In this document: piece by piece, positions 51,576 to 62,477 of the stretch
Numbering within the stretch: position 1 is the first letter of the stretch
How the letters are laid out: each line of letters opens with the position of its first letter
Assembly (NCBI RefSeq): GCF_001905385.1
Contig: NZ_LIPF01000002.1
Coordinates: forward strand, 248,001 to 312,000
Reading direction: 5' to 3'
DNA length: 64,000 nucleotides
DNA from: Streptomyces sp. CB02414
GTDB lineage: Bacteria > Actinomycetota > Actinomycetes > Streptomycetales > Streptomycetaceae
Notes under the pieces: generated by a model
Seen by the model: only the letters and a program-made list of their open reading frames with translations
What the model was told of the DNA's origin: nothing
The model's database searches: none
Made by a program: the position numbers and the translations under genes

Positions 51576-52559
51576 TCACCTCAGCTTCGGGTCGAGGGCG
51601 TCGCGCACCGCGTCGCCGAGCATGATGAACGCGAGGACGGTGATGGCGAGGGCCCCGGAGGGCCAGAGCAGGGCGTGCGGGGCGTTGCGTACGTAGGGGG
51701 CGGCGGCGGAGATGTCGATGCCCCAGGAGACGCTGGGCGGCTTGAGGCCGACGCCGAGGAAGGACAGGGTCGCCTCCAGGGAGATGTAGGTGCCGAGCGC
51801 GATGGTGGCGACGACGATGACCGGCGCGATCGCGTTGGGCGCGATGTGGCGCAGCAGGAGGCGGGAGTTGGAGGCGCCGAGCGCGCGGGCCGCCTGGACG
51901 TAGTCGTTCTGCTTGGCGGTGATGACGGAGCCGCGGGCGATGCGGGAGATCTGCGGCCAGCCGAGCAGCACGATGAAGCCGATGACCGGCCAGACGGTGT
52001 TGCTGGTGATGACGGAGAGCAGGACCAGGCCGCCGAGGACGACCGGGATCGCGAAGAACACGTCGGTGATCCGGGACAGGATCGCGTCGCCCGCGCCGCC
52101 GAAGAACCCGGCGAGCCCGCCCAGCACGCTGCCGAGGACGGCGACCCCGAGCGTGGCGAGGACACCGACCGCCACCGACGTACGGGCGCCGTAGACGGTG
52201 CGGGTGTAGACGTCGCAGCCCTGGCCGTTGAAGCCGAAGGGGTGGCCGGACTGGGAGCCCTCCTGGGCCTTGGCCAGGTCGCACTTGAGGGGGCTGCCGG
52301 AGGCGATCAGGGACGGCCAGATGGAGATGACGATCAGGAAGAGGATCACCAGGGCCGAGATGATGAAGACGGGGTTGCGGCGCAGGTCGTGCCAGGCGTC
52401 GGACCAGAGGCTGCGGGGCTTGTCCCGGGGGTCCGCCCCGTCCGGTCCCGGCGGCTGCTCCAGGGTGACCGCCTCGCTCGCGCCCAGGTCCATCTGCCCG
52501 CCCATGCCGGTGCCGGCGACGGCGCGCTCGGGCTCGTAGGGCTGCTGCTGGTCAGGCAT
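51576..52559 (-). CDS. Oligopeptide ABC transporter permease (DppC type)
   Basis: A 327-aa permease with about six helices and the coupling-helix EAA-type loop AARALGASNSRLLLRHIAPN. An N-terminal extension of about 50 residues is Gln/Pro/Asp-rich. The 3' end nearly touches the ATPase gene, and the start overlaps the upstream permease by eight bases. Confidence 0.93.
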   Translation of the reverse strand: MPDQQQPYEPERAVAGTGMGGQMDLGASEAVTLEQPPGPDGADPRDKPRSLWSDAWHDLRRNPVFIISALVILFLIVISIWPSLIASGSPLKCDLAKAQEGSQSGHPFGFNGQGCDVYTRTVYGARTSVAVGVLATLGVAVLGSVLGGLAGFFGGAGDAILSRITDVFFAIPVVLGGLVLLSVITSNTVWPVIGFIVLLGWPQISRIARGSVITAKQNDYVQAARALGASNSRLLLRHIAPNAIAPVIVVATIALGTYISLEATLSFLGVGLKPPSVSWGIDISAAAPYVRNAPHALLWPSGALAITVLAFIMLGDAVRDALDPKLR

Positions 52560-53475
52560 AGCGGATCCTCGGGTCGAGTACGGCGTACAGGAGGTCGACG
52601 AGGAGGTTGGCGACGAGGAAGACGAGGACCAGGACGGTGACGAAGCCGACGACGGTCTGGGTGTTCTGGCGCAGGATGCCCTGGTAGAGCTGGTAGCCGA
52701 CGCCGTGGATGTTGAAGATCCGCTCGGTGACGATGGCGCCGCCCATCAGGGCGCCGATGTCGGTGCCGATGAAGGTGACGACGGGGATGAGGGAGTTGCG
52801 CAGCAGGTGCCGGGTGATGACCCGGTGCCGGGGCAGGCCCTTGGCGATGGCGGTGCGCACGTAGTCGGAGCGCCGGTTCTCCGCGATGGAGGTGCGGGTC
52901 AGGCGGGTGACGTACGCCAGGGAGACCGAGGCGAGGACCAGTCCGGGGACGATCAGCTCGCGGAAGGGGGCCTCGGTGGAGACGGCCGGGTCGATCCAGC
53001 CCCACTTGACACCGAGGAGGAGCTGGAGGAGGAGGCCGGTGACGAAGGTGGGGACGGAGATGACGACGAGGGTCAGGAGCAGCACCCCGGTGTCGACGGG
53101 GCGGCCGCGGCGCAGACCGGTGACGACGCCCAGGACGATGCCGACGACGATCTCGAAGAGGATCGCCACGATGGTCAGCCGGATGGTGACCGGGAAGGCG
53201 GTGCCCATCAGCTCGGTGACCGGCTGGCCGTTGAAGGCGGTGCCGAAGTCGCCGGTGAAGAGGTTGCCCATGTAGGTGACGTACTGCTGCCACACGGGCT
53301 GGTCGAGGCCGAACTCGTGCCGCAGCTGCGCCGCCGTCGCCGGGTCGCACTCCCGGTCGCCGCAGAGTCCCGCGATGGGGTCGCCCATCACGTTGACCAT
53401 CAGGAAGATCAGCAGCGTGGCCCCGATGAAGACCGGGATCATCTGGAGCAGCCGCCGGACGACGTAGCGTCCCAT
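52552..53475 (-). CDS. Oligopeptide ABC transporter permease (DppB type)
   Basis: A 307-aa DppB-type permease: MGRYVVRRLLQMIPVFIG at the start, then the conserved loop RTAIAKGLPRHRVITRHLLRN. About six helices are visible. ATG 53475 lies nine bases after the binding-protein stop. Confidence 0.94.
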   Translation of the reverse strand: MGRYVVRRLLQMIPVFIGATLLIFLMVNVMGDPIAGLCGDRECDPATAAQLRHEFGLDQPVWQQYVTYMGNLFTGDFGTAFNGQPVTELMGTAFPVTIRLTIVAILFEIVVGIVLGVVTGLRRGRPVDTGVLLLTLVVISVPTFVTGLLLQLLLGVKWGWIDPAVSTEAPFRELIVPGLVLASVSLAYVTRLTRTSIAENRRSDYVRTAIAKGLPRHRVITRHLLRNSLIPVVTFIGTDIGALMGGAIVTERIFNIHGVGYQLYQGILRQNTQTVVGFVTVLVLVFLVANLLVDLLYAVLDPRIRYA

Positions 53476-53484
53476 GGCGCCCCC

Positions 53485-55113
53485 TCAGCCGACCTTGATC
53501 TCGTTGTAGACCGGGACGCTGAACGGGTTGAGCTCCACGTTGGACAGCCGCTGCGAGTAGCCGGCGCTGCCGTTCTGGTACCAGAGCGGGATGGCGCCCA
53601 TCTCGTCCCTCAGGACCTCCTCGGCCTGCTGGAAGAGGCCGATGGCCTTGGCCGTGTCGGTCTCGGCGTTGGCCTGGTCGACGAGGTCGTCGAACTTCTC
53701 GTTGGACCACTTGCCGTCGTTGGAGGAGGCGTTGGTGTAGTAGAGCGGCTGGAGGAAGTTCTGGATGAGCGGGTAGTCCATCTGCCAGCCGGCGCGGAAC
53801 GGGCCGCTCATCTTCTGGTCGGTGATCTGGTTGCGGAAGTCGGCGAAGGTGCCGACCGGGTTCCCGACGCAGGCGCGGTCGTTGTCCAGGGCGTTGTTGA
53901 TGGAGTTGCAGACCGCGTCGACCCACTGCTTGTGGGAGCCGGTGTCGGCGTTGTACGTGATCTTGACCTGGCCACCGGGGAGGCCGCCGCCGTCCTTGAT
54001 CAGCTGCTTGGCCTCGTCGGGCTTGTACTCGCAGGCCTCGCCGCACAGACCGGCCTTGTAGCCGCCGTCCTCGCCGAGGACGGGCGAGGTCCAGTCGGTG
54101 GCCGGGGTGCGGGTCTGCTGGAAGATCGTGTCGGTGATCTGCTTGCGGTCGATCGCCATGGACAGGCCCTTGCGGACCTTCTCGGCGCCGGGCTTGCTCC
54201 AGTCGTTGTCGTAGAACGGGAAGGCGATGGTCTGGATGATGCCGGCCGGGGTGTTGATGTACCGGTCGCCGAGGTCGCTCTTGACGTTTTTGAGCTGGGC
54301 GGCGGGGATGTCGTCGACGAGGTCGAGGTTGCCGGCCATCAGGTCGGTGTAGGCGGTGTTGTTGTCGGTGTAGACCTTGAGGTCGACGCCGCCGTTCTGC
54401 GCCTTGTCCGGGCCGGGGTACTCCTCCCACTTGCGCAGCGACATCTGGGAGCCGCGGGTGTAGTTGTCCACCATGTACGGGCCGTTGCCGATGGGCTTCT
54501 TCAGCCAGGCGTCGTGGTCGTCGAAGAAGGCCCGGGGCAGCGGCGCGAAGGCCGGGTAGCCGAGGGTGTCGGGGAAGGTGGAGAACTTCTGGCTGAGCTT
54601 CACGGTGAAGGTGAGCGGCCCGGTGACCTTCAGCCCGGAGAGGGTGTCGGCGCTCTGCTCACCGCTTTCGGGGTGCACCTTGTCGTAGCCGTCGATGTAC
54701 GCGAAGAAGTACGCGTTGCGCTGGTTGTTCTTCAGGCTCGCGCCGTAGTTCCAGGCGTCCACGAAGGACTGGGCGGTGACCTTCTCGCCGTTGGAGAAGG
54801 TCCAGCCGTCCTTGACGGTGATGGTGAAGTTCTGCGAGTCGGAGGTCTCGATCTTCTCGGCGAGCATGTTCTGCGCCTCGCCGGTCTCCGGGTCGTACTT
54901 CTTCAGCCCCCGGAAGATCATGTCGAGGACCTTGCCGCCCTGCACCTCGTTGGTGTTGGCCGGCTCCAGCGGGTTCTGCGGGTCGCCCCAGGAGGAGCTG
55001 AGCACGGCGCCCGCGTCTCCCCCGCCGCTCCCGCCCCCGCCGCCGCAGCCCGCCGCCGCGAGGACTGCCACCGCCGCGCAAACGGCCCATCTGGCGTGCC
55101 CGACTCCGCGCAT
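53485..55113 (-). CDS. Oligopeptide-binding lipoprotein
   Basis: A 542-aa SBP family 5 lipoprotein. The lipobox is AAAGC followed by a long Gly/Ser run (the -3 position is Ala, slightly atypical). The mature part has family features such as YDPETGEAQNMLAEK. ATG 55113 has GAGGAGG about seven bases upstream. It delivers peptides to the downstream permeases. Compare LpqW, the SBP-like gene beside typA in mycobacteria. Confidence 0.92.
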   Translation of the reverse strand: MRGVGHARWAVCAAVAVLAAAGCGGGGGSGGGDAGAVLSSSWGDPQNPLEPANTNEVQGGKVLDMIFRGLKKYDPETGEAQNMLAEKIETSDSQNFTITVKDGWTFSNGEKVTAQSFVDAWNYGASLKNNQRNAYFFAYIDGYDKVHPESGEQSADTLSGLKVTGPLTFTVKLSQKFSTFPDTLGYPAFAPLPRAFFDDHDAWLKKPIGNGPYMVDNYTRGSQMSLRKWEEYPGPDKAQNGGVDLKVYTDNNTAYTDLMAGNLDLVDDIPAAQLKNVKSDLGDRYINTPAGIIQTIAFPFYDNDWSKPGAEKVRKGLSMAIDRKQITDTIFQQTRTPATDWTSPVLGEDGGYKAGLCGEACEYKPDEAKQLIKDGGGLPGGQVKITYNADTGSHKQWVDAVCNSINNALDNDRACVGNPVGTFADFRNQITDQKMSGPFRAGWQMDYPLIQNFLQPLYYTNASSNDGKWSNEKFDDLVDQANAETDTAKAIGLFQQAEEVLRDEMGAIPLWYQNGSAGYSQRLSNVELNPFSVPVYNEIKVG

Positions 55114-55290
55114 GGGGTGCCTCCTCGTGCCCTGACCCGTCCGGCTCGTTCCCCGACGCGTCCGCTGATCTCTCCGCTGATCCATTACCGGCCAGCATCA
55201 GGGGGCGGGCACGAAAACGCCCGTTCGTCCGGTCCGTACGGGTACGGCACTGCTCCGGACGGGGGGGACAGAACACACGGGGACACACGA

Positions 55291-55326
55291 GAACCGGGGC
55301 GGGAGCCCGTGCTCCCGCCCCGGTTC
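55291..55326 (-). terminator. Terminator of the bldK-like operon
   Basis: A 16-bp perfect stem (55291-55306 against 55311-55326) with loop CCGT, 25 bases beyond the last stop on the minus strand. It separates the two importers. Confidence 0.88.
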
Positions 55327-55350
55327 CGGGGTGCCGTGCCGGCGGCCGGC

Positions 55351-56490
<1,140 letters not shown>

Positions 56491-56517
56491 GGTGATGCCC
56501 CAGTCGCCGGTTTCCGC

Positions 56518-57579
56518 TCAGCCCAGCCGGGGCTGAATCTTCTCGATGAACGCCTGCTGCCGCTGTTCCCCCGTCAGGTGACAGGCCGCGGCCCGCCCGG
56601 CGGCGAGTGTCGGCCGCTCACCGGAGCAGCGGCCCCCGGACACCTTGTCGGTGAAGGCGCACCGCGGGTGGAACGCGCAGCCCGAGGGCGGGTTGAGCAG
56701 CGAGGGCGGCGACCCGGGAATGGGCAGCAGCGGCTCGTCCACGTCGGACGCGAGCCTCGGCATGGAGCCGAGCAGCCCCCAGGTGTACGGGTGCTGAGGC
56801 GTCTTGAGCACCTCGCGCACCGACCCGCGCTCCACGGCCCGGCCCGCGTACATCACGAGGATGTCGTCGGCCATGTTGGCGACCACGCCGAGGTCGTGGG
56901 TGATCATGATGATGGCGGAGCCGAACTCCTGCTGCAGGTCCTTGAGCAGGTCGAGGATCTGCGCCTGCACCGTCACGTCGAGTGCCGTGGTCGGCTCGTC
57001 GGCGATGAGCAGGTCAGGGTCGCAGGCGAGCGCCATGGCGATCATGGCACGCTGCCGCATACCGCCGGAGAACTGGTGCGGGTAGTCGTCGACCCGCTTC
57101 TGCGGGTGCGGGATGCCGACCTTCTCCAGCAGGTCGATGGCGCGCACCCGGGCGTCCTTCTTGGAGGCGCCGGTGTGCTTCATGAACGGCTCGCCGATCT
57201 GCCGGCCGACCGTGTAGTACGGCGACAGCGCGGTCAGCGCGTCCTGGAAGATCATCGCCATCTTCTTGCCGCGCAGCGTCTCCAGCTGCTTCTCACCGGC
57301 GCCGGTCAGCTCCTGGCCGTCCAGCGTGATCGACCCGTCGATGGCGGTCTTGCGGCGGTCGTGCAGGCCGAGGACGGCCAGGTTGGTCACCGACTTGCCG
57401 GAGCCGGACTCGCCCACGATGCCGAGGGTCTTGCCGCGCTCCAGGTCGAAGGAGAGCCCGTCCACCGCCTTGACGACGCCGCCCTCGGTGGAGAAGTGGA
57501 CCTTGAGGTCGCGCACCGAGAGGAAGGCGTCCCCCGAGGCGGCGGCAGCGGCCTCTTCGGGCTTGGTCTGAGTGGTCAC
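56518..57579 (-). CDS. bldKD: Oligopeptide ABC ATPase, BldKD-like
   Basis: A 353-aa DppD-type ABC ATPase with Walker A GESGSGKS, signature SGGMRQR and Walker [13 protein letters not shown]. The C-terminus carries Cys-rich GCAFHPRC and ACHL segments, as expected for peptide importers. It precedes bldKE by 27 bases and probably pairs with it. Confidence 0.88.
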   Translation of the reverse strand: MTTQTKPEEAAAAASGDAFLSVRDLKVHFSTEGGVVKAVDGLSFDLERGKTLGIVGESGSGKSVTNLAVLGLHDRRKTAIDGSITLDGQELTGAGEKQLETLRGKKMAMIFQDALTALSPYYTVGRQIGEPFMKHTGASKKDARVRAIDLLEKVGIPHPQKRVDDYPHQFSGGMRQRAMIAMALACDPDLLIADEPTTALDVTVQAQILDLLKDLQQEFGSAIIMITHDLGVVANMADDILVMYAGRAVERGSVREVLKTPQHPYTWGLLGSMPRLASDVDEPLLPIPGSPPSLLNPPSGCAFHPRCAFTDKVSGGRCSGERPTLAAGRAAACHLTGEQRQQAFIEKIQPRLG

Positions 57580-57589
57580 GGTGGTTCTC

Positions 57590-58567
57590 CTAGGACAGGC
57601 GCACGCGCGGGTCGATGACGGCGTACATGGCGTCCACGATCAGGTTGAAGACGATGATGAGCGCGGCACTGACGAGCATGACGCCCATCAGCATCGGCAG
57701 GTCCTTGTTGGTGACGGAGTCCAGTGCGAGCCGGCCGATGCCGGCCAGACCGAACGTCATCTCCGTGACCATGCCACCGCCCATGAGCGCCGACAGGTCG
57801 ATGCCGAGGATGGTGACGATGGGGATGAGGGAGCCGCGCCAGGCGTAGCGGAAGAAGGTGTAGTTGCCCGACATGCCCTTGGCGCGGGCCGCTCTCACAT
57901 GCTCTTCCTGTAGCTGCTCGATCATCGACGAGCGGCTCATCCGGGTGTAGTTGGCGGTGAAGATGGTCGCCATGACCAGCCAGGGGATCAGCAGACCCAT
58001 GAACCAGCCGCCGAGGTCCTCGGAGAAGGGCACGTACTTCGGCTTCTCCAGCCAGCCGGTGGAGTACACCAGCGGGATCATCACCAGCGGGCCGAGGAAG
58101 TAGATCTGCAGGGAGCTGATGACCAGCGAGCTGGAGCTGAAGGTCTTGTCGATCCAGGTGCCGCGGAACTTGGCGGCCAGCAGGCCGGCGCCGAGGCCGA
58201 CGGTGAGGAAGACCAGGAGGCTGCCGAGGGTCAGCGAGATGGTCAGCGGGAAGCGGTCCAGGATCGTGTCCCAGACGTTCTGGTCGTTGGCGAAGGACAC
58301 ACCGAAGCAGGGGGCCGGGCAGTGCCCGACGGCGAAGTCGCGGCCGGCGAAGATCCCGACCATGAAGTCCCAGTACTGGACGGTGACCGGCTTGTCGAGG
58401 CCCAGGTTCTTGTGGATGATCGCCAGCGCGTCCGGAGTGCAGTTCTTGCCACAGGCCAGCATGGCCGGGTCCTGCGGGATCGCGAAGAACATGAAGAACG
58501 TGAACGCACTGATCAGCAGAAGGATCAGCGCCGCGCCGAATGTCCGGCGAATGAGGAATTGAAGCAT
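57590..58567 (-). CDS. bldKC: Oligopeptide ABC permease, BldKC-like
   Basis: A 325-aa DppB-type permease (MLQFLIRRTFGAALILLLIS at the start; coupling loop ARAKGMSGNYTFFRYAWRG). A Cys-containing periplasmic loop (LACGKNCTPDALA) follows the first helix. It lies 113 bases after the binding-protein gene, with a hairpin between, and ten bases before bldKD. Confidence 0.88.
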   Translation of the reverse strand: MLQFLIRRTFGAALILLLISAFTFFMFFAIPQDPAMLACGKNCTPDALAIIHKNLGLDKPVTVQYWDFMVGIFAGRDFAVGHCPAPCFGVSFANDQNVWDTILDRFPLTISLTLGSLLVFLTVGLGAGLLAAKFRGTWIDKTFSSSSLVISSLQIYFLGPLVMIPLVYSTGWLEKPKYVPFSEDLGGWFMGLLIPWLVMATIFTANYTRMSRSSMIEQLQEEHVRAARAKGMSGNYTFFRYAWRGSLIPIVTILGIDLSALMGGGMVTEMTFGLAGIGRLALDSVTNKDLPMLMGVMLVSAALIIVFNLIVDAMYAVIDPRVRLS

Positions 58568-58627
58568 GGCAGACAGCTGCTCTCAGGACGGCGGCAGTCG
58601 GGTGGGAGGTCTGGGAGGGGTCCGGGG

Positions 58628-58663
58628 CCGGTGGTGGGCGCTCCGCCGCGCACCCACCACCGG
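58628..58663 (-). terminator. Intercistronic hairpin after the bldKB-like gene
   Basis: An 11-bp perfect stem (58628-58638 against 58653-58663) with a 14-base loop between the binding protein and the permease. Such hairpins often act as attenuators or 3' stabilisers that raise binding-protein levels over the rest of the operon. Confidence 0.55.
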
Positions 58664-58680
58664 ACTCCCGACCGAGCGGG

Positions 58681-60480
58681 CTACTTCTTCAGGAAGATCC
58701 GCGTCACGTCCACGTAGCTGGTGTCGTGGCTGTAGCGGATGCCGCCGATGTTCGAACCGAAGATCTGGAAGACCTTGGTGTAGTACAGCGGGGCGGCCGG
58801 GTTGATCTCCGTGGAGATGTACTTGGCCAGCTCGGCCCACGCCTTGGTGGCCTCGGCCGTGTCCGTGATCTTCTCGATGCGCTTGATCTCGGAGTTGACG
58901 TGGTCGTCGTTGATGTGCGAGTAGTTCGACGCGCCGTCCTGGATCTGCGTGCCGTCGTACACCGGCGGGATGACCGTGGAGGCGGACGGCCAGTCCTGGC
59001 CCCAGCCGGTCATGTACAGGTCGTAGCCGTTCTTGACCTTACCGACCTGCTCGTACCAGGTGGCGGAGTCGATCTCCTTCTTCTGGATGTCCAGGCCGAT
59101 CCTTTCCAGCGCGTCGGCGATCAGAACGGCCTGCTTCTGACGGGTCGGCGTGTTGGCGTAGGCGTAGACGAGGCTCTTGCCCTCGAAGCCGCCTTCCTTG
59201 ATCAGCTTCTTGGCGGCCTCGATGTCGCCGTTGGGCTTCTTCAGGCGGTTGAACGGGTCGAACTCCGCGTCGTAGCCCGGAGTGGTGGGCGAGATCAGCG
59301 AGTTGGCGACCTCACCGCCGTAGGCACCGCCGTCGGCCTTGAAGACGGAGTCGGAGGGCATCGCCAGGGTGATGGCATCGCGGAGCTTCTTGTCCTTGAT
59401 GCGGTCCATGTTGAAGTTGAGCTGCCACACGTAGGGCGCGTAACCCTGGATGGTGCGCTTCATCGCCTCCTTGTTGCTCACCACCTTCTGGAGCTGGGTG
59501 GTGGCGACCTGACCCGTGAACATCATGGCGTTCTTGGCGTCGCCCTGGTCCGCGAGGAGGGTCTTGGTCTGGCTCTCGTCGTCGGCGTTCATCGAGATGT
59601 TGAAGCCGTCGACGTACTGGTGGCGCACGGAGTCGGACTTCGCGGTCCACTGGTCGTTCTTGACCAGCTTCATGGACTTGCCCGGCTTGAACTCGGCGAT
59701 CTTGTACGGGCCGACGGCGACCGGGTCGGAGTCGTACTTCTCCTTGGTGTCCGTCTCCTCCGGGACGACGCTGTAACCGGGCATGGTCAGCATCTGCGGG
59801 AGGTCGGGACGCGGGGTGTTGAAGTGGAAGACGATCGTCTTCTCGTCCGGCGTCTCCAGGACGGAGTCGGGCAGGTGCTTGCCCTTGTCCGGGCCCGCGT
59901 ACGCGTCGCGGTAGGTGGTGCCGGCGCCGGACAGCCACTGCTGCAGGTAGGTCGGGCCGTCGGTGATGTAGTTCGAGTACAGGCGCTCGACCGTGTTGCG
60001 GATGTCCGCGGAGTTGATCGGGTTGCCGTTCTCGTCCTTCAGGTCGTCCTTCAGGGTGTACGTCCAGGTCTTGCCGCCGTCCGACGACTTGCCCGAGTCG
60101 GTGGCGAGGTCGCCCACGACGGTCAGGTTGCCCTGGTCGTCCTCGGCGTACTGGGTCAGGCCGCGGAAGATGAGGCGGCTGAGCAGCTTGCCGTCCGAGA
60201 CGTAGATCTGGCCCGGGTCCAGGTGCGAGAAGTCCGCCTCCTGGTAGACCGTCACGGTGCCGCCCGGCTTGGCGCCCGGCACCTCGGGGGCCGGACCGGT
60301 CGACGCCTGCGCGTCACCGATCTGGACCGGCTTCGACTGCGACTTGGCGTCCTCCTTGGTCTTGCTCTTGTCCTTGGAGGAGCTGTCGCTGCCGCCACCA
60401 CCGCAGGCGGTGAGAGTCAGGGCGCCGGCCGCGACCGCGACTATCGCGGCCGTGGCGGTGCGGTTACGGAAGATGCTCAT
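58681..60480 (-). CDS. bldKB: Oligopeptide-binding lipoprotein, BldKB-like
   Basis: A 599-aa SBP family 5 lipoprotein: lipobox LTAC after AAGALT, then a Gly/Ser/Lys-rich linker and the large two-lobed binding domain (length matches BldKB, about 600 aa). In S. coelicolor BldKB captures an extracellular developmental signal. The gene order permease, SBP, permease, ATPase, ATPase is that of bldKABCDE. ATG 60480 has a GGTGGATTCGTCCCT leader without a clear binding site, so the start is moderately sure. Confidence 0.88.
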   Translation of the reverse strand: MSIFRNRTATAAIVAVAAGALTLTACGGGGSDSSSKDKSKTKEDAKSQSKPVQIGDAQASTGPAPEVPGAKPGGTVTVYQEADFSHLDPGQIYVSDGKLLSRLIFRGLTQYAEDDQGNLTVVGDLATDSGKSSDGGKTWTYTLKDDLKDENGNPINSADIRNTVERLYSNYITDGPTYLQQWLSGAGTTYRDAYAGPDKGKHLPDSVLETPDEKTIVFHFNTPRPDLPQMLTMPGYSVVPEETDTKEKYDSDPVAVGPYKIAEFKPGKSMKLVKNDQWTAKSDSVRHQYVDGFNISMNADDESQTKTLLADQGDAKNAMMFTGQVATTQLQKVVSNKEAMKRTIQGYAPYVWQLNFNMDRIKDKKLRDAITLAMPSDSVFKADGGAYGGEVANSLISPTTPGYDAEFDPFNRLKKPNGDIEAAKKLIKEGGFEGKSLVYAYANTPTRQKQAVLIADALERIGLDIQKKEIDSATWYEQVGKVKNGYDLYMTGWGQDWPSASTVIPPVYDGTQIQDGASNYSHINDDHVNSEIKRIEKITDTAEATKAWAELAKYISTEINPAAPLYYTKVFQIFGSNIGGIRYSHDTSYVDVTRIFLKK

Positions 60481-60592
60481 AGGGACGAATCCACCTGCCT
60501 GTGAGTAGTGAACACTGCTGGTACGTGGCCGGGGGCGGGCTGAGCGGCGCCGGGCCGGCCGGGCGGGGGTGTGGGGGGATTCCCCTGGGGGA

Positions 60593-61624
60593 TCAGCGGC
60601 TCGACTTGGGATCGAAGGCGTCCCGCACCGAGTCGCCGAGGAGGTTGAAGGCCACCATGAAGACCACCATGGCCACTCCGGGGAAGAGCATGTAGTACGG
60701 GTCCTGCTCGACGATGTTGGCGCCGATGGCGAACATCCGTCCCCAGTCCGGCGTGGGCTCGACGTAGCCGACGCCCACGAAGGAGAGGAAGGCGATGCTG
60801 AGGATGGTGCTCGGCAGCGTCAGCGTCGCCTGTACCAGCGTGGGAGTGACGATGTTGGGCAGCAGTTCCTTGCGGATGATGCGCCAGGGCGAGGCCCCGG
60901 AGATGCGCGCCGCCTCGACGAACTCCCGGTCGCGCAGGGAGAGGGTGGCGCCGCGGACGATGCGGGCCATGCTCATCCAGCCCAGGAAGGAGAGGACGAT
61001 GATGATGGCGGAGGCCCGCACGTAGGTGGGCGTCTCCTTGTCGGGGGCGACGAAGACCGTGGTGATGACGGGCATCGCGGCGACGAAGAACAGCTGGCTG
61101 GGCAGGGCCATGAAGAAGTCGGTCACCCGGCCGAGCCAGTAGTCGATCTTCCCGCCGAAGTAGCCGCCGGTGAGACCGATCAGCACGCCCAGGATCGTCA
61201 TGATGAGGGTCGCGGCCAGGGCGGTGGCGATCGAGTTGCGCATGCCGTACAGCAGCTGCGTGAACACGTCGCGGCCCAGGCCCGGTTCGATGCCGAACCA
61301 GAACTCGCCGGTGATGCCGCCGAACGGCGCCGCCGGCATGGTGAACATGTCCAGCAGCTCGGGCCGCTCCTGCCCGTAGAGCGTGTACGGGTCCTTGCCG
61401 TAGACCTTCGAGATCAGCGGCGCCGCGGCGGAGATCACGAAGAAGAAGAGGACGACGCATGCCGAGATGACACCGGCCCGGTCGCGCTTGAAGCGCGCCC
61501 ACATCAACTGCCCGGGCTTCTGCCCCGCCGGCTCCTTCGGCTTGTCGGCGTCACCCTTGGGCGCGCTCTCCTTGTCCAAGACGGAAGAGGCTTCAGCACC
61601 CTCAAGCTCGATTGGACTCGTCAT
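60593..61624 (-). CDS. bldKA: Oligopeptide ABC permease, BldKA-like
   Basis: A 343-aa DppC-type permease with about six helices and the loop AARISGASPWRIIRKELLPN. The N-terminal cytoplasmic tail is 50 residues and Lys/Glu-rich. ATG 61624 has only a weak binding site (GGACG), in contrast to the strong site of the 40-aa ORF upstream. It is the first gene of the bldK-like operon. Confidence 0.88.
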   Translation of the reverse strand: MTSPIELEGAEASSVLDKESAPKGDADKPKEPAGQKPGQLMWARFKRDRAGVISACVVLFFFVISAAAPLISKVYGKDPYTLYGQERPELLDMFTMPAAPFGGITGEFWFGIEPGLGRDVFTQLLYGMRNSIATALAATLIMTILGVLIGLTGGYFGGKIDYWLGRVTDFFMALPSQLFFVAAMPVITTVFVAPDKETPTYVRASAIIIVLSFLGWMSMARIVRGATLSLRDREFVEAARISGASPWRIIRKELLPNIVTPTLVQATLTLPSTILSIAFLSFVGVGYVEPTPDWGRMFAIGANIVEQDPYYMLFPGVAMVVFMVAFNLLGDSVRDAFDPKSSR

Positions 61625-62428
61625 GATTCGTCCGTTTCACAGGTTGGAGGTCGTCGGGGATGCACTGCGGTCCGACGGCCTTCGCACGGCGTACGTCATT
61701 CGCAGCGCGCGAGGGGAACAACGACGGAGGGGCGTCACCACCCCTGGGGAACCCTGGCTCGCGGTCGGGGCCTACCGACCGACGGAACGAGTCGTCAAGG
61801 GAGTTCGCGACGTCGCGTCGCTACCGCAACCACCGTGACGGCACAGGACGCGCCCGCGGGGCCTTCAGCCGCCATCGGGGACGATGCGACCCATATGGCG
61901 CTTGTGGCACCTCGCATGGGTTCCTCCTCATGAATCCGCTGGTTCACCGCAAAGGGGAGCACACGACACATCCCGGCCACCTCGCGGTGCCTGAATTCGT
62001 CTGGTGCCCCCGCGCTCGCGAGCCTTCGCCGTCAGCGCGTGACCCGTTTATCCGAGCTCTACGCGCCTAACTATCTGCCATCCGCAGGGGAACGAACCAC
62101 ACTCTTGAGGTCTCGGTTCGATCACAGATAGGGGCTAGATCTTTCAAAATCCGGACAAAGGGTTTGGTGAGAGATCGCTGCGAAACGGACTTGTTACACA
62201 TCTGGCGGTGCCCACTGTCCGCATACCGAACACCGGTGTGACGAAAAGTGATTGCGCGTAACGCGTCCGCAGTGCAGAGTCCCGTACAGGTCTGTCCTGC
62301 GCCCGGCGCACACCGCGACGGCCGGCGTGCCGGGCGGAATGCTCTCGCGGAGGTTAGTGCGGTTCCGGCCGCCCGGCGGTGTTTCGCCGCCGAATCGAGG
62401 GTTTTCCCTAAAGTTGACCCGAAAACGG
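61625..62428 (-). promoter_or_regulatory. Long region upstream of the bldK-like operon
   Basis: About 800 bases with lower GC than the genes around it. It holds the 40-aa ORF at 61795-61917, a perfect palindrome ACACCGGTGT at 62230-62239, and promoter-like AT-rich sequence near 62120-62190. No further gene with a binding site was found. The length suits a complex developmental promoter. Confidence 0.4.
61795..61917 (-). CDS. Short ORF (40 aa) in the bldK-like leader
   Basis: The ORF runs MRGATSAIWVASSPMAAEG... to ...RRRELP. AGGAGG lies five bases before ATG 61917, an ideal site. GC at third positions (about 64%) is well below that of neighbouring genes, and codons such as ATA and CGA occur, so it may be a leader peptide rather than a stable protein. 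It ends 170 bases before bldKA. Translation is inferred. Confidence 0.4.
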   Translation of the reverse strand: MRGATSAIWVASSPMAAEGPAGASCAVTVVAVATRRRELP

Positions 62429-62462
62429 CGCCGGGCCCCACGTGAACACGTGGGGCCCGGCG
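62429..62462 (-). terminator. Terminator after typA
   Basis: A 16-base inverted repeat (62429-62444 against 62447-62462) 16 bases beyond the typA stop; on the minus strand it is followed by GCCGTTTT, a T-run. Confidence 0.9.
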
Positions 62463-62477
62463 TTTCGGAACGGGGTG

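Noticed and set aside
62067..62441. 124-codon minus-strand ORF after typA
   Set aside because: It contains the typA terminator, has poor codon bias, and no ribosome binding site.
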